DNA of 64,000 nt from Streptomyces caeruleatus. GTDB lineage: Bacteria; Actinomycetota; Actinomycetes; Streptomycetales; Streptomycetaceae. The stretch spans positions 186,001-250,000 of the forward strand of contig NZ_KQ948935.1 in assembly GCF_001514235.1 (NCBI RefSeq). The letters run 5' to 3'. The notes under the pieces are model-generated. The model made no database searches. It had not been told where the DNA came from and was given only the letters and a program-made list of their open reading frames with translations. Of this stretch, positions 26,910-34,750 are shown in pieces (the stretch's first letter is position 1; the number at the start of each line of letters is the position of its first letter). A program made the position numbers and the translations under genes.

Positions 26910-28490
26910 CTACCAGCTGGTCTTGCGGTACAGCTCCCCCATCATCATGATCGTCGAGGGGTCCAGCGCCCGCTCCGCGCCGGAGACCTCCGCGCTCGCG
27001 GCCACGTACTGCCGGCCCTGCCACAGCGGCAGCAGCCGCGCGTCGTCGACGAGGATGCGCTGGGCGTCCTCGAAGTCCTTGACGACGTTGGCCCGGTCGC
27101 TCTGGGCGCGGGAGTTGGGCAGCAGGCGGTCGGTGATCGTGGGTGTGACGTAGGGGGTGCCGAGGGCGTTCTGCTTGCCGACGAACGGCGCGATGAAGTT
27201 GTCGGCGTCCGGGAAGTCGGGGAACCAGCCGCGCCCGAACACCGGGTACTCGCCGTTCTGGTAGCCGGTGACGTACGTCTTCCAGGGGCGGCTCTTGAGG
27301 GTGACCTCGAAGAGGCCGGAGCCCTCGAGCTGGCTCTTCAGCTCCTCGAACTCCGCCTTGGTGGCGGAGCCGTAGCGGTCGCTGGTGTACCAGAGGGTGA
27401 GCGGGACGGGGGCCGTGATGCCCGCCTCCGTGAGGAGCTTGCGGGCCTTGTTCACGCTGGGGTCGCCGTAGTCGTCGAAGAAGCCCGCGGTGTGTCCGGT
27501 CAGGCCCTTGGGGACCATGGAGTACAGCGGCTCGACGGTGTCCTTGTAGACCTTGTGGGCGATGGCCGGGCGGTCGATGACCTGGGCGACGGCCTTGCGG
27601 ACGGCTGTCTTGCCGGCCATGGGGTCCTTGGGGTTGAAGACCAGGTAGTTGATCTCCGTGCCGGAGCCCTCGATCAGCTGGAGGTCGTCCTTGTCGTCGG
27701 CCTGGATGTCGACGATGTCGTCGGCGGCGAGGCCACGGAAGGCGACGTCGAGCTCCTGGTCGCGCAGTGCGGAGACCATGGTGGGCGAGTCCTGGAAGTA
27801 GCGGATGGTCACCGCGTCGTTCTTGCGCTCCGCGTACCCGTCGTAGTGGTCGTTCTTGACGAGCTCGGCCTGCTTGCCCTCCTCGTACGACTCCAGGGTG
27901 TAGGGCCCGGATCCGACGATCGTGCCGTCCTCGCGGAGCTTGTCCGCCGGGTAGTCCTCGGGGTCGACGATCGACATCGCGGGCGTGGCGAGCACGAACG
28001 GGAAGGTGGCGTCGGCCTTGTTCAGGTGGAAGACGATCTCGCGGTCGTTCAGCACCTGGACGCGTTCCAGGCTGCCGAGCAGGCCGGCCGGGCCGCCGTT
28101 GACGTTGATCTTCCGGATCCGGTCGATCGAGTACTTGACGGCCTTCGCGTCGAGGGTGTGCCCGTCGGAGAACTCCAGGCCCTCGCGCAGCTCGCAGTGG
28201 TACTTCATGTTGGTGTTGTCGGTGAACTGGCAGTTCTCCGCGGCGTCGGGCTCGGGCGCGGTCGAGCCGGACGGGTAGCTGAGCAGCGTCTGGTAGATGT
28301 TCCGGAACAGCTCCCAGGAGCTGTCCCAGGACGCGGCGGGATCAAGGGTGCTGGGGGCGGCCGTGGTCCCCACGACGATCGGTCCTTCCTCGTCCGAGGA
28401 ATCGGACGAGAGGACACCGCACCCAGCCACCAGGGACGATATGGACGCGATGGCCGCCACCTGCCGCAGGCGTCGGATCCGGTTGAACAC
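26910..28490 (-). CDS. ABC transporter solute-binding lipoprotein, family 5 (peptide/nickel type)
   Basis: About 526 residues. The signal peptide ends in the lipobox SSLVAGC, so it is a membrane-anchored extracellular binding protein. Family 5 (DppA/OppA) features are VVGTTAAPSTLDPA, LREGLEFSDGHTLDAKAVKY and IVGSGPYTLESYEEG. It should capture oligopeptides or similar solutes for import. The GTG at 28490 is preferred over the GTG at 28496 because GGAG then sits seven bases away rather than one. No permease or ATPase genes are adjacent, so it is an orphan binding protein, perhaps sharing a transporter encoded elsewhere. Confidence 0.92.
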   Translation of the reverse strand: MFNRIRRLRQVAAIASISSLVAGCGVLSSDSSDEEGPIVVGTTAAPSTLDPAASWDSSWELFRNIYQTLLSYPSGSTAPEPDAAENCQFTDNTNMKYHCELREGLEFSDGHTLDAKAVKYSIDRIRKINVNGGPAGLLGSLERVQVLNDREIVFHLNKADATFPFVLATPAMSIVDPEDYPADKLREDGTIVGSGPYTLESYEEGKQAELVKNDHYDGYAERKNDAVTIRYFQDSPTMVSALRDQELDVAFRGLAADDIVDIQADDKDDLQLIEGSGTEINYLVFNPKDPMAGKTAVRKAVAQVIDRPAIAHKVYKDTVEPLYSMVPKGLTGHTAGFFDDYGDPSVNKARKLLTEAGITAPVPLTLWYTSDRYGSATKAEFEELKSQLEGSGLFEVTLKSRPWKTYVTGYQNGEYPVFGRGWFPDFPDADNFIAPFVGKQNALGTPYVTPTITDRLLPNSRAQSDRANVVKDFEDAQRILVDDARLLPLWQGRQYVAASAEVSGAERALDPSTIMMMGELYRKTSW

Positions 28491-28629
28491 GCGCACGCTC
28501 CTCGATCTGCCATGCCAAGGGTCGGCAAAACATACCGCAGTGTTCCGGCCGGTGGACCTCCCGTCTCAGGAGCACTTGTTCACCTCTTCGGTGACTACGT
28601 TGTCAACCGCCGTTGATCTCCCGATACGT

Positions 28630-28668
28630 CGACAGGGGCGCCGCTGGTGTCCAGCGGCGCCCCTGTCG
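28630..28668. terminator. Perfect 18-bp stem hairpin after the SDR operon
   Basis: 28630-28647 and 28651-28668 are perfect complements around a TGT loop, 13 bases beyond the stop of the leftward SDR gene. This is the strongest terminator-like structure in the window. Confidence 0.9.
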
Positions 28669-28681
28669 CGGGTGCCGTGCC

Positions 28682-29443
28682 TCAGCCGACGCCGGCGTTG
28701 AGGAAGATGCCGCCGTCGACGACGAGCGTCTGACCGGTGACCCAGTCGGACTGGTCCGAGGTGAGGAACGCGGCGGCGCCGCCGATGTCGGAGGGCACGC
28801 CGAGCCGGCCCAGCGGGTAGGCCGCGGCGGCCTCGGCCTCACGGCCCTCGTACAGGGCCTGGGCGAACTTGGTCTTCACCACGGCCGGGGCGATGGCGTT
28901 GACCCGCACCTTGGGCGCGAACTCGTGCGCCATCTGCTGGGTGAGGTTGATCATCGCGGCCTTGCTGACGCCGTAGGCGGCGATGAACGGCGAGGGCGCG
29001 ATGCCCGCGACGGAGGCGATGTTGACGATCGCGCCGCCGTTGTCCTTCTGCCAGGCGTGCCACGTCTTCTGCGCGAAGCCGAGCGCCGAGATCACGTTGG
29101 TCTCGAAGACCTTGCGCGCGACACCCAGGTCGAGGTCGGCGAGCGGACCGAACACCGGGTTGGTGCCGGCGTTGTTGACCAGGTAGTCGACCCGGCCGAA
29201 GGCCTCCATGGCGCGCTCGACGGCGAGGGCCTGGTGGGCCTCGTCGTGCGCCTTGCCGGCGACGTAGACGGCGCGCTCGGCGCCGAGCTGCTCGACGGCC
29301 TCCTTGAGGGCGTCCTCGCCCCGACCGGTGATGACGACGCGGTCGCCGCGTGCGACGAGGGCCTCGGCGACGCCGTAGCCGATGCCGCGGCTGGCGCCCG
29401 TGACGAGGGCGACCTTGCCGGAGAGTTCAGGCAGTGCAGTCAT
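28682..29443 (-). CDS. SDR family oxidoreductase
   Basis: A 253-residue classical short-chain dehydrogenase/reductase. ATG at 29443 follows GGGGGAG and gives MTALPELSGKVALVTGASRG with the TGxxxGIG cofactor loop. NNAG (residues ~91-94), the catalytic Ser in NIASVAG, and YxxxK in AAYGVSKAA are present, and the C-terminus has the usual VVDGG. It should reduce or oxidise a ketone/alcohol with NAD(P)H; the substrate is unknown. It lies 19 bases after the second SDR gene, so the pair forms an operon, possibly for beta-oxidation-like or ketoacyl chemistry. Confidence 0.92.
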   Translation of the reverse strand: MTALPELSGKVALVTGASRGIGYGVAEALVARGDRVVITGRGEDALKEAVEQLGAERAVYVAGKAHDEAHQALAVERAMEAFGRVDYLVNNAGTNPVFGPLADLDLGVARKVFETNVISALGFAQKTWHAWQKDNGGAIVNIASVAGIAPSPFIAAYGVSKAAMINLTQQMAHEFAPKVRVNAIAPAVVKTKFAQALYEGREAEAAAAYPLGRLGVPSDIGGAAAFLTSDQSDWVTGQTLVVDGGIFLNAGVG

Positions 29444-29462
29444 GTTCGTTTCTCCCCCGGCC

Positions 29463-30224
29463 CTAGTCGAGCGGTCCGCCGGCGACGTACAGCACCTGGC
29501 CGGAGACGAATCCGGCCGCCTCGCCGGTGAAGAAGGCGATGGCGTTGGCGATGTCGTCGGGCTCACCGACCCGGGCCACCGGGATCTGGGTGGCGGCGGC
29601 CGCCTTGAAGTCCTCGAAGCCCATGCCGACGCGGTCGGCGGTGGCCTTGGTCATCTCGGTGGCGATGAAGCCGGGGGCGACCGAGTTGGCGGTGACGCCG
29701 AACTTGCCGAGCTCCTTGGCGAGGGTCTTGGTGAAGCCCTGGAGGCCGGCCTTGGCAGCGGAGTAGTTGACCTGGCCGCGGTTGCCGAGCGCGGAGGACG
29801 AGGAGAGGTTCACGATCCGGCCGAAGCCCGCGTCCACCATGTGCTTCTGACAGGCCTTGGACATCAGGAAGGCGCCGCGCAGATGGACGTTCATGACGGT
29901 GTCCCAGTCGGAGACGCTCATCTTGAACAGCAGGTTGTCCCGGAGCACACCCGCGTTGTTGACGAGGATCGTCGGGGCGCCGAGCTCCTCGGCGATCCGC
30001 GCGACCGCCGCCTCGACCTGCGCCTCGTCGGAGACGTCGCAGCCGACCGCGATGGCCTTGCCACCGGCCGCGGTGATCTTCTCCACGGTGTCCTTGCAGG
30101 CGGCCTCGTCGAGGTCGATCACGGCGACCGCGCGGCCCTCGGCGGCCAGTCGTACGGCGGTGGCGGCGCCGATGCCGCGCGCTCCGCCGGTGACCACGGC
30201 GACCCGCTGCTCAGTGGTGGACAT
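29463..30224 (-). CDS. FabG-like 3-oxoacyl-ACP/CoA reductase (SDR)
   Basis: A 253-residue SDR. ATG at 30224 has GAGGAG upstream. It shows VVTGGARGIGAA (cofactor loop), VNNAG, the Ser in VNLSSSSALG, and YSAAK (YxxxK). The GQVNYSAAKAGLQGFTK and GFIATEMT segments are FabG-like, so reduction of 3-oxoacyl thioesters is the likely reaction. It is first in the two-gene leftward operon ended by the hairpin at 28630. An in-frame extension upstream to 30302 lacks family similarity. Confidence 0.92.
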   Translation of the reverse strand: MSTTEQRVAVVTGGARGIGAATAVRLAAEGRAVAVIDLDEAACKDTVEKITAAGGKAIAVGCDVSDEAQVEAAVARIAEELGAPTILVNNAGVLRDNLLFKMSVSDWDTVMNVHLRGAFLMSKACQKHMVDAGFGRIVNLSSSSALGNRGQVNYSAAKAGLQGFTKTLAKELGKFGVTANSVAPGFIATEMTKATADRVGMGFEDFKAAAATQIPVARVGEPDDIANAIAFFTGEAAGFVSGQVLYVAGGPLD

Positions 30225-30351
30225 GAATGACTCTCCTCGGGTGAGCGACCGCTTAGTACCTTCGATGGACGTGACGCTAGAAGCCCTGGCACGCGGTGTC
30301 AACGGCCACCGCGCCCATGTGATCCATTACCCGCTCCGTCAGCTGATCCGT

Positions 30352-30762
30352 TCACTTCACCAGCAGATCGAGCAGCCGCTCCGCCTCGGCCGCCGGATCG
30401 GAGGTCAGTCCGGTGTGCACGGGTCCCGGCTGGACGACGGTCGAGCGGGGCGCGATCAGCCAGCGGAAGCGCCGGCCGGGGTCGTCACCCTCGGCCTGGC
30501 CCGCGGCCTCGCCGCCCGCGCAGACGCCCTCGACGGCACTGAGCGCGGCCCGCACCCCGGCGACGTCGGCATCGGGGTCCAGCGCCCGCAGTCTGGTCTC
30601 GTCCAGGTGGGTCCGGGCGGCGACGAAGGAGCGGGCGCGGCAGTACACCAGCACGCCCGCGTTGAGGCACTCCCCGCGCTCGATGCGCGGGACGACTCGC
30701 AGCAGCGCGTACTCGAAGACGTCCTGGGTGCGGGAACGGGTCCCCAGCGTGCGCTCGCTCAC
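30352..30762 (-). CDS. DUF3037 protein, partner of the HipA-like kinase
   Basis: A 136-residue protein with the DUF3037 pattern near its start (DVFEYALLRVVPRIERGECL, then VLVYCRARSFV) and FRWLIAPRSTVVQPGPVHTG near its end. The GTG overlaps the upstream kinase stop by four bases (GTGA), so the two are translationally coupled. In actinobacteria DUF3037 genes are commonly found beside this kind of HipA-like gene. Function is unknown; a regulatory or antitoxin-like partner is only a guess. Confidence 0.85.
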   Translation of the reverse strand: MSERTLGTRSRTQDVFEYALLRVVPRIERGECLNAGVLVYCRARSFVAARTHLDETRLRALDPDADVAGVRAALSAVEGVCAGGEAAGQAEGDDPGRRFRWLIAPRSTVVQPGPVHTGLTSDPAAEAERLLDLLVK

Positions 30763-31514
30763 TTGATCCCCTCGATGCGTTCGTGGATGACAGCGGCCCG
30801 TGCGACCAGGGGCTCGGCGTACGCCCCGCGCAGCGCGTCCGCCGACGCGAACCCCGGCTCGTCCGCCAGCCAGACCTCCGGGATCTCGGAGGTCACCTCG
30901 GCGAGCAGCTCCTCGGTGACGAGCGGCGCCAACTCGGCGGCGGCCGCCCGCACATCCGGCGCGAAGGAGGCGAGGGCGTGGTCGGAGGCGTCGTACGCAC
31001 GCGCCGCCGAGGCCGCGGCCCCGGGCCAGTTGTGCTGCCAGATCATGGTGGCGCCGTGGTCGATGAGCCACGGTTCTCCTTGCCACATCAGCAGGTTGGG
31101 GTTGCGCCAGGACCGGTCGACGTTGTTGACCAGGGCGTCGAACCAGACGATCCGGCCGGCGTCCACGGCGCTCACGTCGAACGCGAGGGGGTCGAAGCCG
31201 AGCGCGCCGGAGAGGAAGTCCATGCCGAGGTTGGTGCCGCCGCTGGACTTGAGGAGCTCCTGCACCTCCTGGTCGGGTTCGCCGAGCCCGAGCACCGGGT
31301 CGAGCTCCACCGTCACCAGCCGGGGCACCCGGAAGCCCAGCCTGCGGGCGAGTTCACCGCAGACGACCTCGGCGACCAGTGTCTTGCGGCCCTGTCCGGC
31401 GCCGGTGAACTTCATGACATACGTCCCGAAGTCGTCGGCCTCGACGAGCCCCGGCAGCGAGCCGCCCTCACGCAGGGGCGTGATGTAGCGGGTCGCGATG
31501 ACCTCTTTCAACAT
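30759..31514 (-). CDS. HipA-like kinase
   Basis: A 251-residue protein related to the HipA kinase core, but lacking the N-terminal domain of full HipA toxins (about 440 residues). The ATP/substrate region starts YVMKFTGAGQGRKTLVAEVV. The active-site segment reads FDALVNNVDRSWRNPNLLMW, where HipA has D-x-x-x-x-N, and is followed by WLIDHGATMIW at the metal-binding Asp position. It could phosphorylate a protein or small molecule; no HipB-type antitoxin is adjacent, the coupled partner being a DUF3037 gene. Start ATG at 31514 has GGGAGA directly before it; TTG at 31511 gives better spacing. Confidence 0.85.
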   Translation of the reverse strand: MLKEVIATRYITPLREGGSLPGLVEADDFGTYVMKFTGAGQGRKTLVAEVVCGELARRLGFRVPRLVTVELDPVLGLGEPDQEVQELLKSSGGTNLGMDFLSGALGFDPLAFDVSAVDAGRIVWFDALVNNVDRSWRNPNLLMWQGEPWLIDHGATMIWQHNWPGAAASAARAYDASDHALASFAPDVRAAAAELAPLVTEELLAEVTSEIPEVWLADEPGFASADALRGAYAEPLVARAAVIHERIEGIK

Positions 31515-31559
31515 TCTCCCAGGCCATCCGTCTCTCTAGCCTTGAATTCCACGGGCACT

Positions 31560-31800
31560 TCGAAGGGGGAGTAGCAGCGGGACTCGCAGGTCTACGGCCC
31601 TGGGGAGACTCTGGGGAGTTCCCACTGGCATGCGGTTCTCCCTGGTTTCCGAGCAGTCCGTCGATGGCGGTGCGCCCCTTGATTCCGGCCTCCGGCCTCC
31701 GGCATCAAATGAGCATAGTAACCGAGGGTGATCGCGGGCGAGGAGTGCCCGAGCCACCGCGCCAAGGTCACAACGGCCTCTCCGGCCTCCGGCATGATCT
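31560..31800 (-). pseudogene. C-terminal remnant of a tyrosine integrase, frameshifted
   Basis: Reads ARWLGHSSPAITLGYYAHLM (GH box and nucleophile Tyr), then the frame shifts near 31690 and continues as KGRTAIDGLLGNQGEPHASG with a Ser/Pro/Gln-rich integrase-type tail running to about 31560. Upstream parts (first Arg, HxxR) are missing. MPEAG occurs both before and after the recognisable part, reflecting a 13-16 base direct repeat (31687-31704 versus 31779-31796 region). Clearly a fossil of an integrated element. Confidence 0.75.
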
Positions 31801-32178
31801 TCGAAGTGGCGCCTGAGCTCCTCGGCAACCGAGGAGGGCATGTCGACAGCGGATCGATCCCGCCCTCGCTGCTCGCCGACTTGGTGGCATCGGCCGAGAG
31901 CACGGAAGACGTCCTGATTCGGGCCCTCCGTAGCTGAGCGAGGTATCACCGATCACCCACCGAAACCTCCTGTGTCACAGGCGTTTCAGATGTCGGCGAT
32001 TCGGCCATTCCTCTCCGCTCGGGAACGGCTCCACCACCGTGTCCGCGTGTTCGACCCCTTGCGTTTCAAGGCCTCCACGGCGTCCGGAATCGCGCGCGTT
32101 CGATTCCGGCGCCGCGTCGTTATTCCGTGCACCGCCGAGCCATCCAGGTGCGGCCCCCGAGCCCCAGGAGGGACACAG
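31801..32178. other. About 380 bases upstream of the ABC transporter, no gene recognised
   Basis: Rightward codons from 31972 are open into the transporter gene but show no homology before 32179. The region should hold the transporter promoter; it includes somewhat less GC-rich DNA around 31960-32010. No clear promoter boxes were identified. Confidence 0.35.
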
Positions 32179-34068
32179 GTGACTGTGACTGCCGCCTCGA
32201 CTGCGAACGCTGAGCCGCCGCCCCCTGCGCCACCTGCGGAGATCCGCTACAGCGGTGAATACGCCGTCAACCCGCTCGGCGACGCGTCCTTCCTGCACAT
32301 GTGCGCCCGCCTGCCGTCCGTACTGCGCCGCATCTGCCGCATGGCGTGGCAGCTCGACCGCACGGCCGTTCTCCTCCTCGCCGCCTGCCAACTGGTCACA
32401 GGGGCCACCGCCGCCGTGGGCCTGGCGGCGGTGGCCCGCGCCATGGAACCGATCCTTGGCGCCGGAGCTGTGACCGACCGGCTTCATCAGGCGCTCCCCG
32501 CGCTGCTCGTCGTGGCCGGCGCGGCGGCAGTCGGGCGGCTTTCCAGCGCGCTCGCCTCGTACGCGGGTCGCAGGCTCACCCCGCCGCTGACGACCTGTGC
32601 AGACACCTCGCTGGTCGAGGCAGTGTGCCGAGTCGAAGCCGCGGCCTACGCCCAAAACGGGTTCGCCGACCGGCAGGAAGCCGCTGAAATGGGCGTGGTG
32701 CGCACGAACGTGATGGTGAACGACGCGCAGCGATTCATGGCCGCTCTGATCAGGATGGTGGCCGCGAGCGGAGTCTTGTCCGTGCTGCACTGGGCGATGC
32801 TGCCGCTGCTCCTCCTCGCGGTCCTGCCGGCCGGAGCCGGCGCGGTTCTCACCGCGCGCGTCGACTACGAGATGCACTACGCGAACGTGTCGGACCGCAA
32901 CGTGCGCCACATGATGCGCTGGTGGGCCACCACGCCGAAACACGGTGACGAAGTCCGCGCCAACGGCATGACCGGTTATCTGCTGTTCTGGTACCGGTCG
33001 CTGTCCGAGCGCATCGACCGCCGTCTGCTGGACGCCGCCCCACGGACCTTGCGCATCACCCTGCTGTCCTCGGCGGCCGGCGGCTTCTTCCTGCTTCTGG
33101 CCTGGGCCGCCCTCGCCTGGTTGGCCATCACCGGGCGCATCGACCTCGCCATTGCCGCGACCGCGGTCGTCGCCGTTCAGACCACGCTGGCAGCGCTCTC
33201 CCAGGTCGTCATCAACGGGGCGGCCCTGTTCCACACCAGCCTCTACCTGACCGACATGCAGACGTTCCTCGACGACGCCGCGGGGCGGGCACCGCAGCGC
33301 GGAGAGCTGGCAGCTCCCGCGACCCTGGAGGAAATCCGGATCGACGACGTGGTCTGTCAGTACCCCGGCAAGGACCGCCCGGCCGTCGACGGCGTATCCC
33401 TCTCGCTGCGCCGTGGCGAGATCCTGGCCATCGTCGGCGAAAACGGCAGCGGCAAGTCCACCCTCCTGCGCTTGATCACCGGCATCTACCTCGCGGACAA
33501 GGGCCGCGTTCTGTGGAACGGCGCAGACCTCGCCACCCTGGACCAGGACAGCGTCTGGGCCCGTACCGGGCTCGTGCCACAGCTCTTCGCTCAGTGGCCC
33601 CTGCGCGTCCGCGAGAACGTCACCCTCGGGCAGCCCCGCACCCACGACGACCTGCCTGTTTGGGAGGCGATCGACGCCGTGGGCATGCGAGAGGCGGTCG
33701 AGTCGCTGCCCGACGGCGTCGAGACACTCCTTGCCCGGGAAGTCTTCGGGGGCGCCGAACTCTCTGGCGGTCAGTGGCAGCGCCTGGCCTGCTCGCGCGC
33801 CATCTACAGGCGCCCTGAACTGCTCATCCTGGACGAACCCACCTCCCAAATGGACGCCCGAGGCGAACACCAGATCTTCGAGAGGATCAAACGCGGCGCC
33901 GCTGACCGCATCACGATCGTGGTCACGCACCAGTTGGAAAACACCCGCCTCGCCGACCGCATCCTCGTCATGGACAAGGGCCGGGTCATCGAACACGGCC
34001 AGTACGAGGACCTGGTCACCTCCGGCGGCGTGTTCGCCGAACTCGTCGCCCTGGCCAAGGACCGGTGA
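32179..34068 (+). CDS. ABC exporter, fused membrane and ATPase domains
   Basis: A 629-residue half-transporter. GTG at 32179 has AGGAGG eight bases upstream and gives VTVTAASTANAEPPPP. Several membrane helices lie between residues ~50 and 370. The nucleotide-binding domain has Walker A GENGSGKST (about residue 418), the signature LSGGQWQRLACSRAIYR, Walker B LLILDEPTSQMD and the H-loop VVTHQ. Fused exporters of this type move peptides or lipids and are common beside RiPP and NRPS clusters. Here it could export the NRPS product or a former RiPP linked to the ATP-grasp fragment downstream. Its stop overlaps the next reading frame at 34065. Confidence 0.9.
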   Translation: MTVTAASTANAEPPPPAPPAEIRYSGEYAVNPLGDASFLHMCARLPSVLRRICRMAWQLDRTAVLLLAACQLVTGATAAVGLAAVARAMEPILGAGAVTDRLHQALPALLVVAGAAAVGRLSSALASYAGRRLTPPLTTCADTSLVEAVCRVEAAAYAQNGFADRQEAAEMGVVRTNVMVNDAQRFMAALIRMVAASGVLSVLHWAMLPLLLLAVLPAGAGAVLTARVDYEMHYANVSDRNVRHMMRWWATTPKHGDEVRANGMTGYLLFWYRSLSERIDRRLLDAAPRTLRITLLSSAAGGFFLLLAWAALAWLAITGRIDLAIAATAVVAVQTTLAALSQVVINGAALFHTSLYLTDMQTFLDDAAGRAPQRGELAAPATLEEIRIDDVVCQYPGKDRPAVDGVSLSLRRGEILAIVGENGSGKSTLLRLITGIYLADKGRVLWNGADLATLDQDSVWARTGLVPQLFAQWPLRVRENVTLGQPRTHDDLPVWEAIDAVGMREAVESLPDGVETLLAREVFGGAELSGGQWQRLACSRAIYRRPELLILDEPTSQMDARGEHQIFERIKRGAADRITIVVTHQLENTRLADRILVMDKGRVIEHGQYEDLVTSGGVFAELVALAKDR

Positions 34069-34215
34069 CCCCAATGGACTCCCCCTCATGGCCCCCGCTT
34101 CTCGTGGTCGACGTCGAAGCCGATGGGGCCAATCCACCGGACCTGGCGGAGGTCGCCGCGTTGCCCGTGCCCGGTGGACGCCCGGAAACGTACGCAGCGG
34201 GCGCATGGTTGAGCC
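34065..34215 (+). pseudogene. N-terminal fragment of a 3'-5' exonuclease-like protein
   Basis: Starts by a four-base overlap with the ABC exporter stop. PPLLVVDVEADGANPPDLAE, then VAALPVPGGRP and TYAAGAWLSRP, matches the beginning of DnaQ-type exonucleases (first Asp-x-Glu metal site in DVE). After about 50 residues the similarity stops and the frame reads Arg/Pro-rich noise. Only a fragment survives, so no activity is expected. From 34216 to 34425 the DNA holds short frame-changing pieces (for example GYHFVTVSHLRATL) that I cannot assign. Confidence 0.5.
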
Positions 34216-34425
34216 GACCGCGCAGGCCCGCGCACCCTGACCTCCCGTGGCTACCACTTCGTCACGGTCAGCCACCTGCGCGCGACCCTCTGAGCCGCGG
34301 GGGCCCACCCTCCGGTCGGCCAACACGACAGCAGAACTCGTCCTCGCCCTGCCGGCCGACGGAGAAGAGCCACACCTCGGCGATCTGCTCGCCCTGACCG
34401 CCGAGACCCGGCAGGCGCTGTACGG

Positions 34426-34749
34426 GAGCTCCACTCGGCCGCCGCACGGTGGATGAACCATCCGGGAAACGCCGGCCAAACCCGGCTGACGGGGCACGCC
34501 TGGGAGCCGGTCCCGGTTCCCGAGCGCATCGGCAAGGCGGTGCACGAGTACGTCACTCCGGCCGGACTGGCGTACGCCGCCTTCGACTTCGCCGAGGACT
34601 GGGACGGCATCTGGTGGTTCCTGGAGTGCAACCAGGGCGGCCAGTTCGGCTTCGTCGAGCTGGAGACCGGGCAGCCGATCGCGGCGGAGGCCGCCCAGTG
34701 GCCGGCACAGCACAGGGCGGACCGCCGTACGTCCGACGGCCGGAGGTGA
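34426..34749 (+). pseudogene. Internally deleted ATP-grasp RiPP maturase (MvdD/TgmB-like) fragment
   Basis: About 107 codons. The first part, ELHSAAARWMNHPGNA, resembles the conserved RWVNHP segment before the ATP-grasp domain. It jumps directly to VPERIGKAVHEYVTPAGLAY, AAFDFAEDWDGIWWFLECNQ and GGQFGFVELETGQPIA, the C-terminal metal/ATP-binding end (normally FLEVNPxGQW). Some 150 central residues are therefore missing. Intact relatives ligate side chains to make omega-ester or amide-linked graspetides. No precursor peptide gene was found nearby. It is read towards, and ends two bases before, the convergent E1-beta/E2 stop. Confidence 0.7.
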
Positions 34750-34750
34750 C

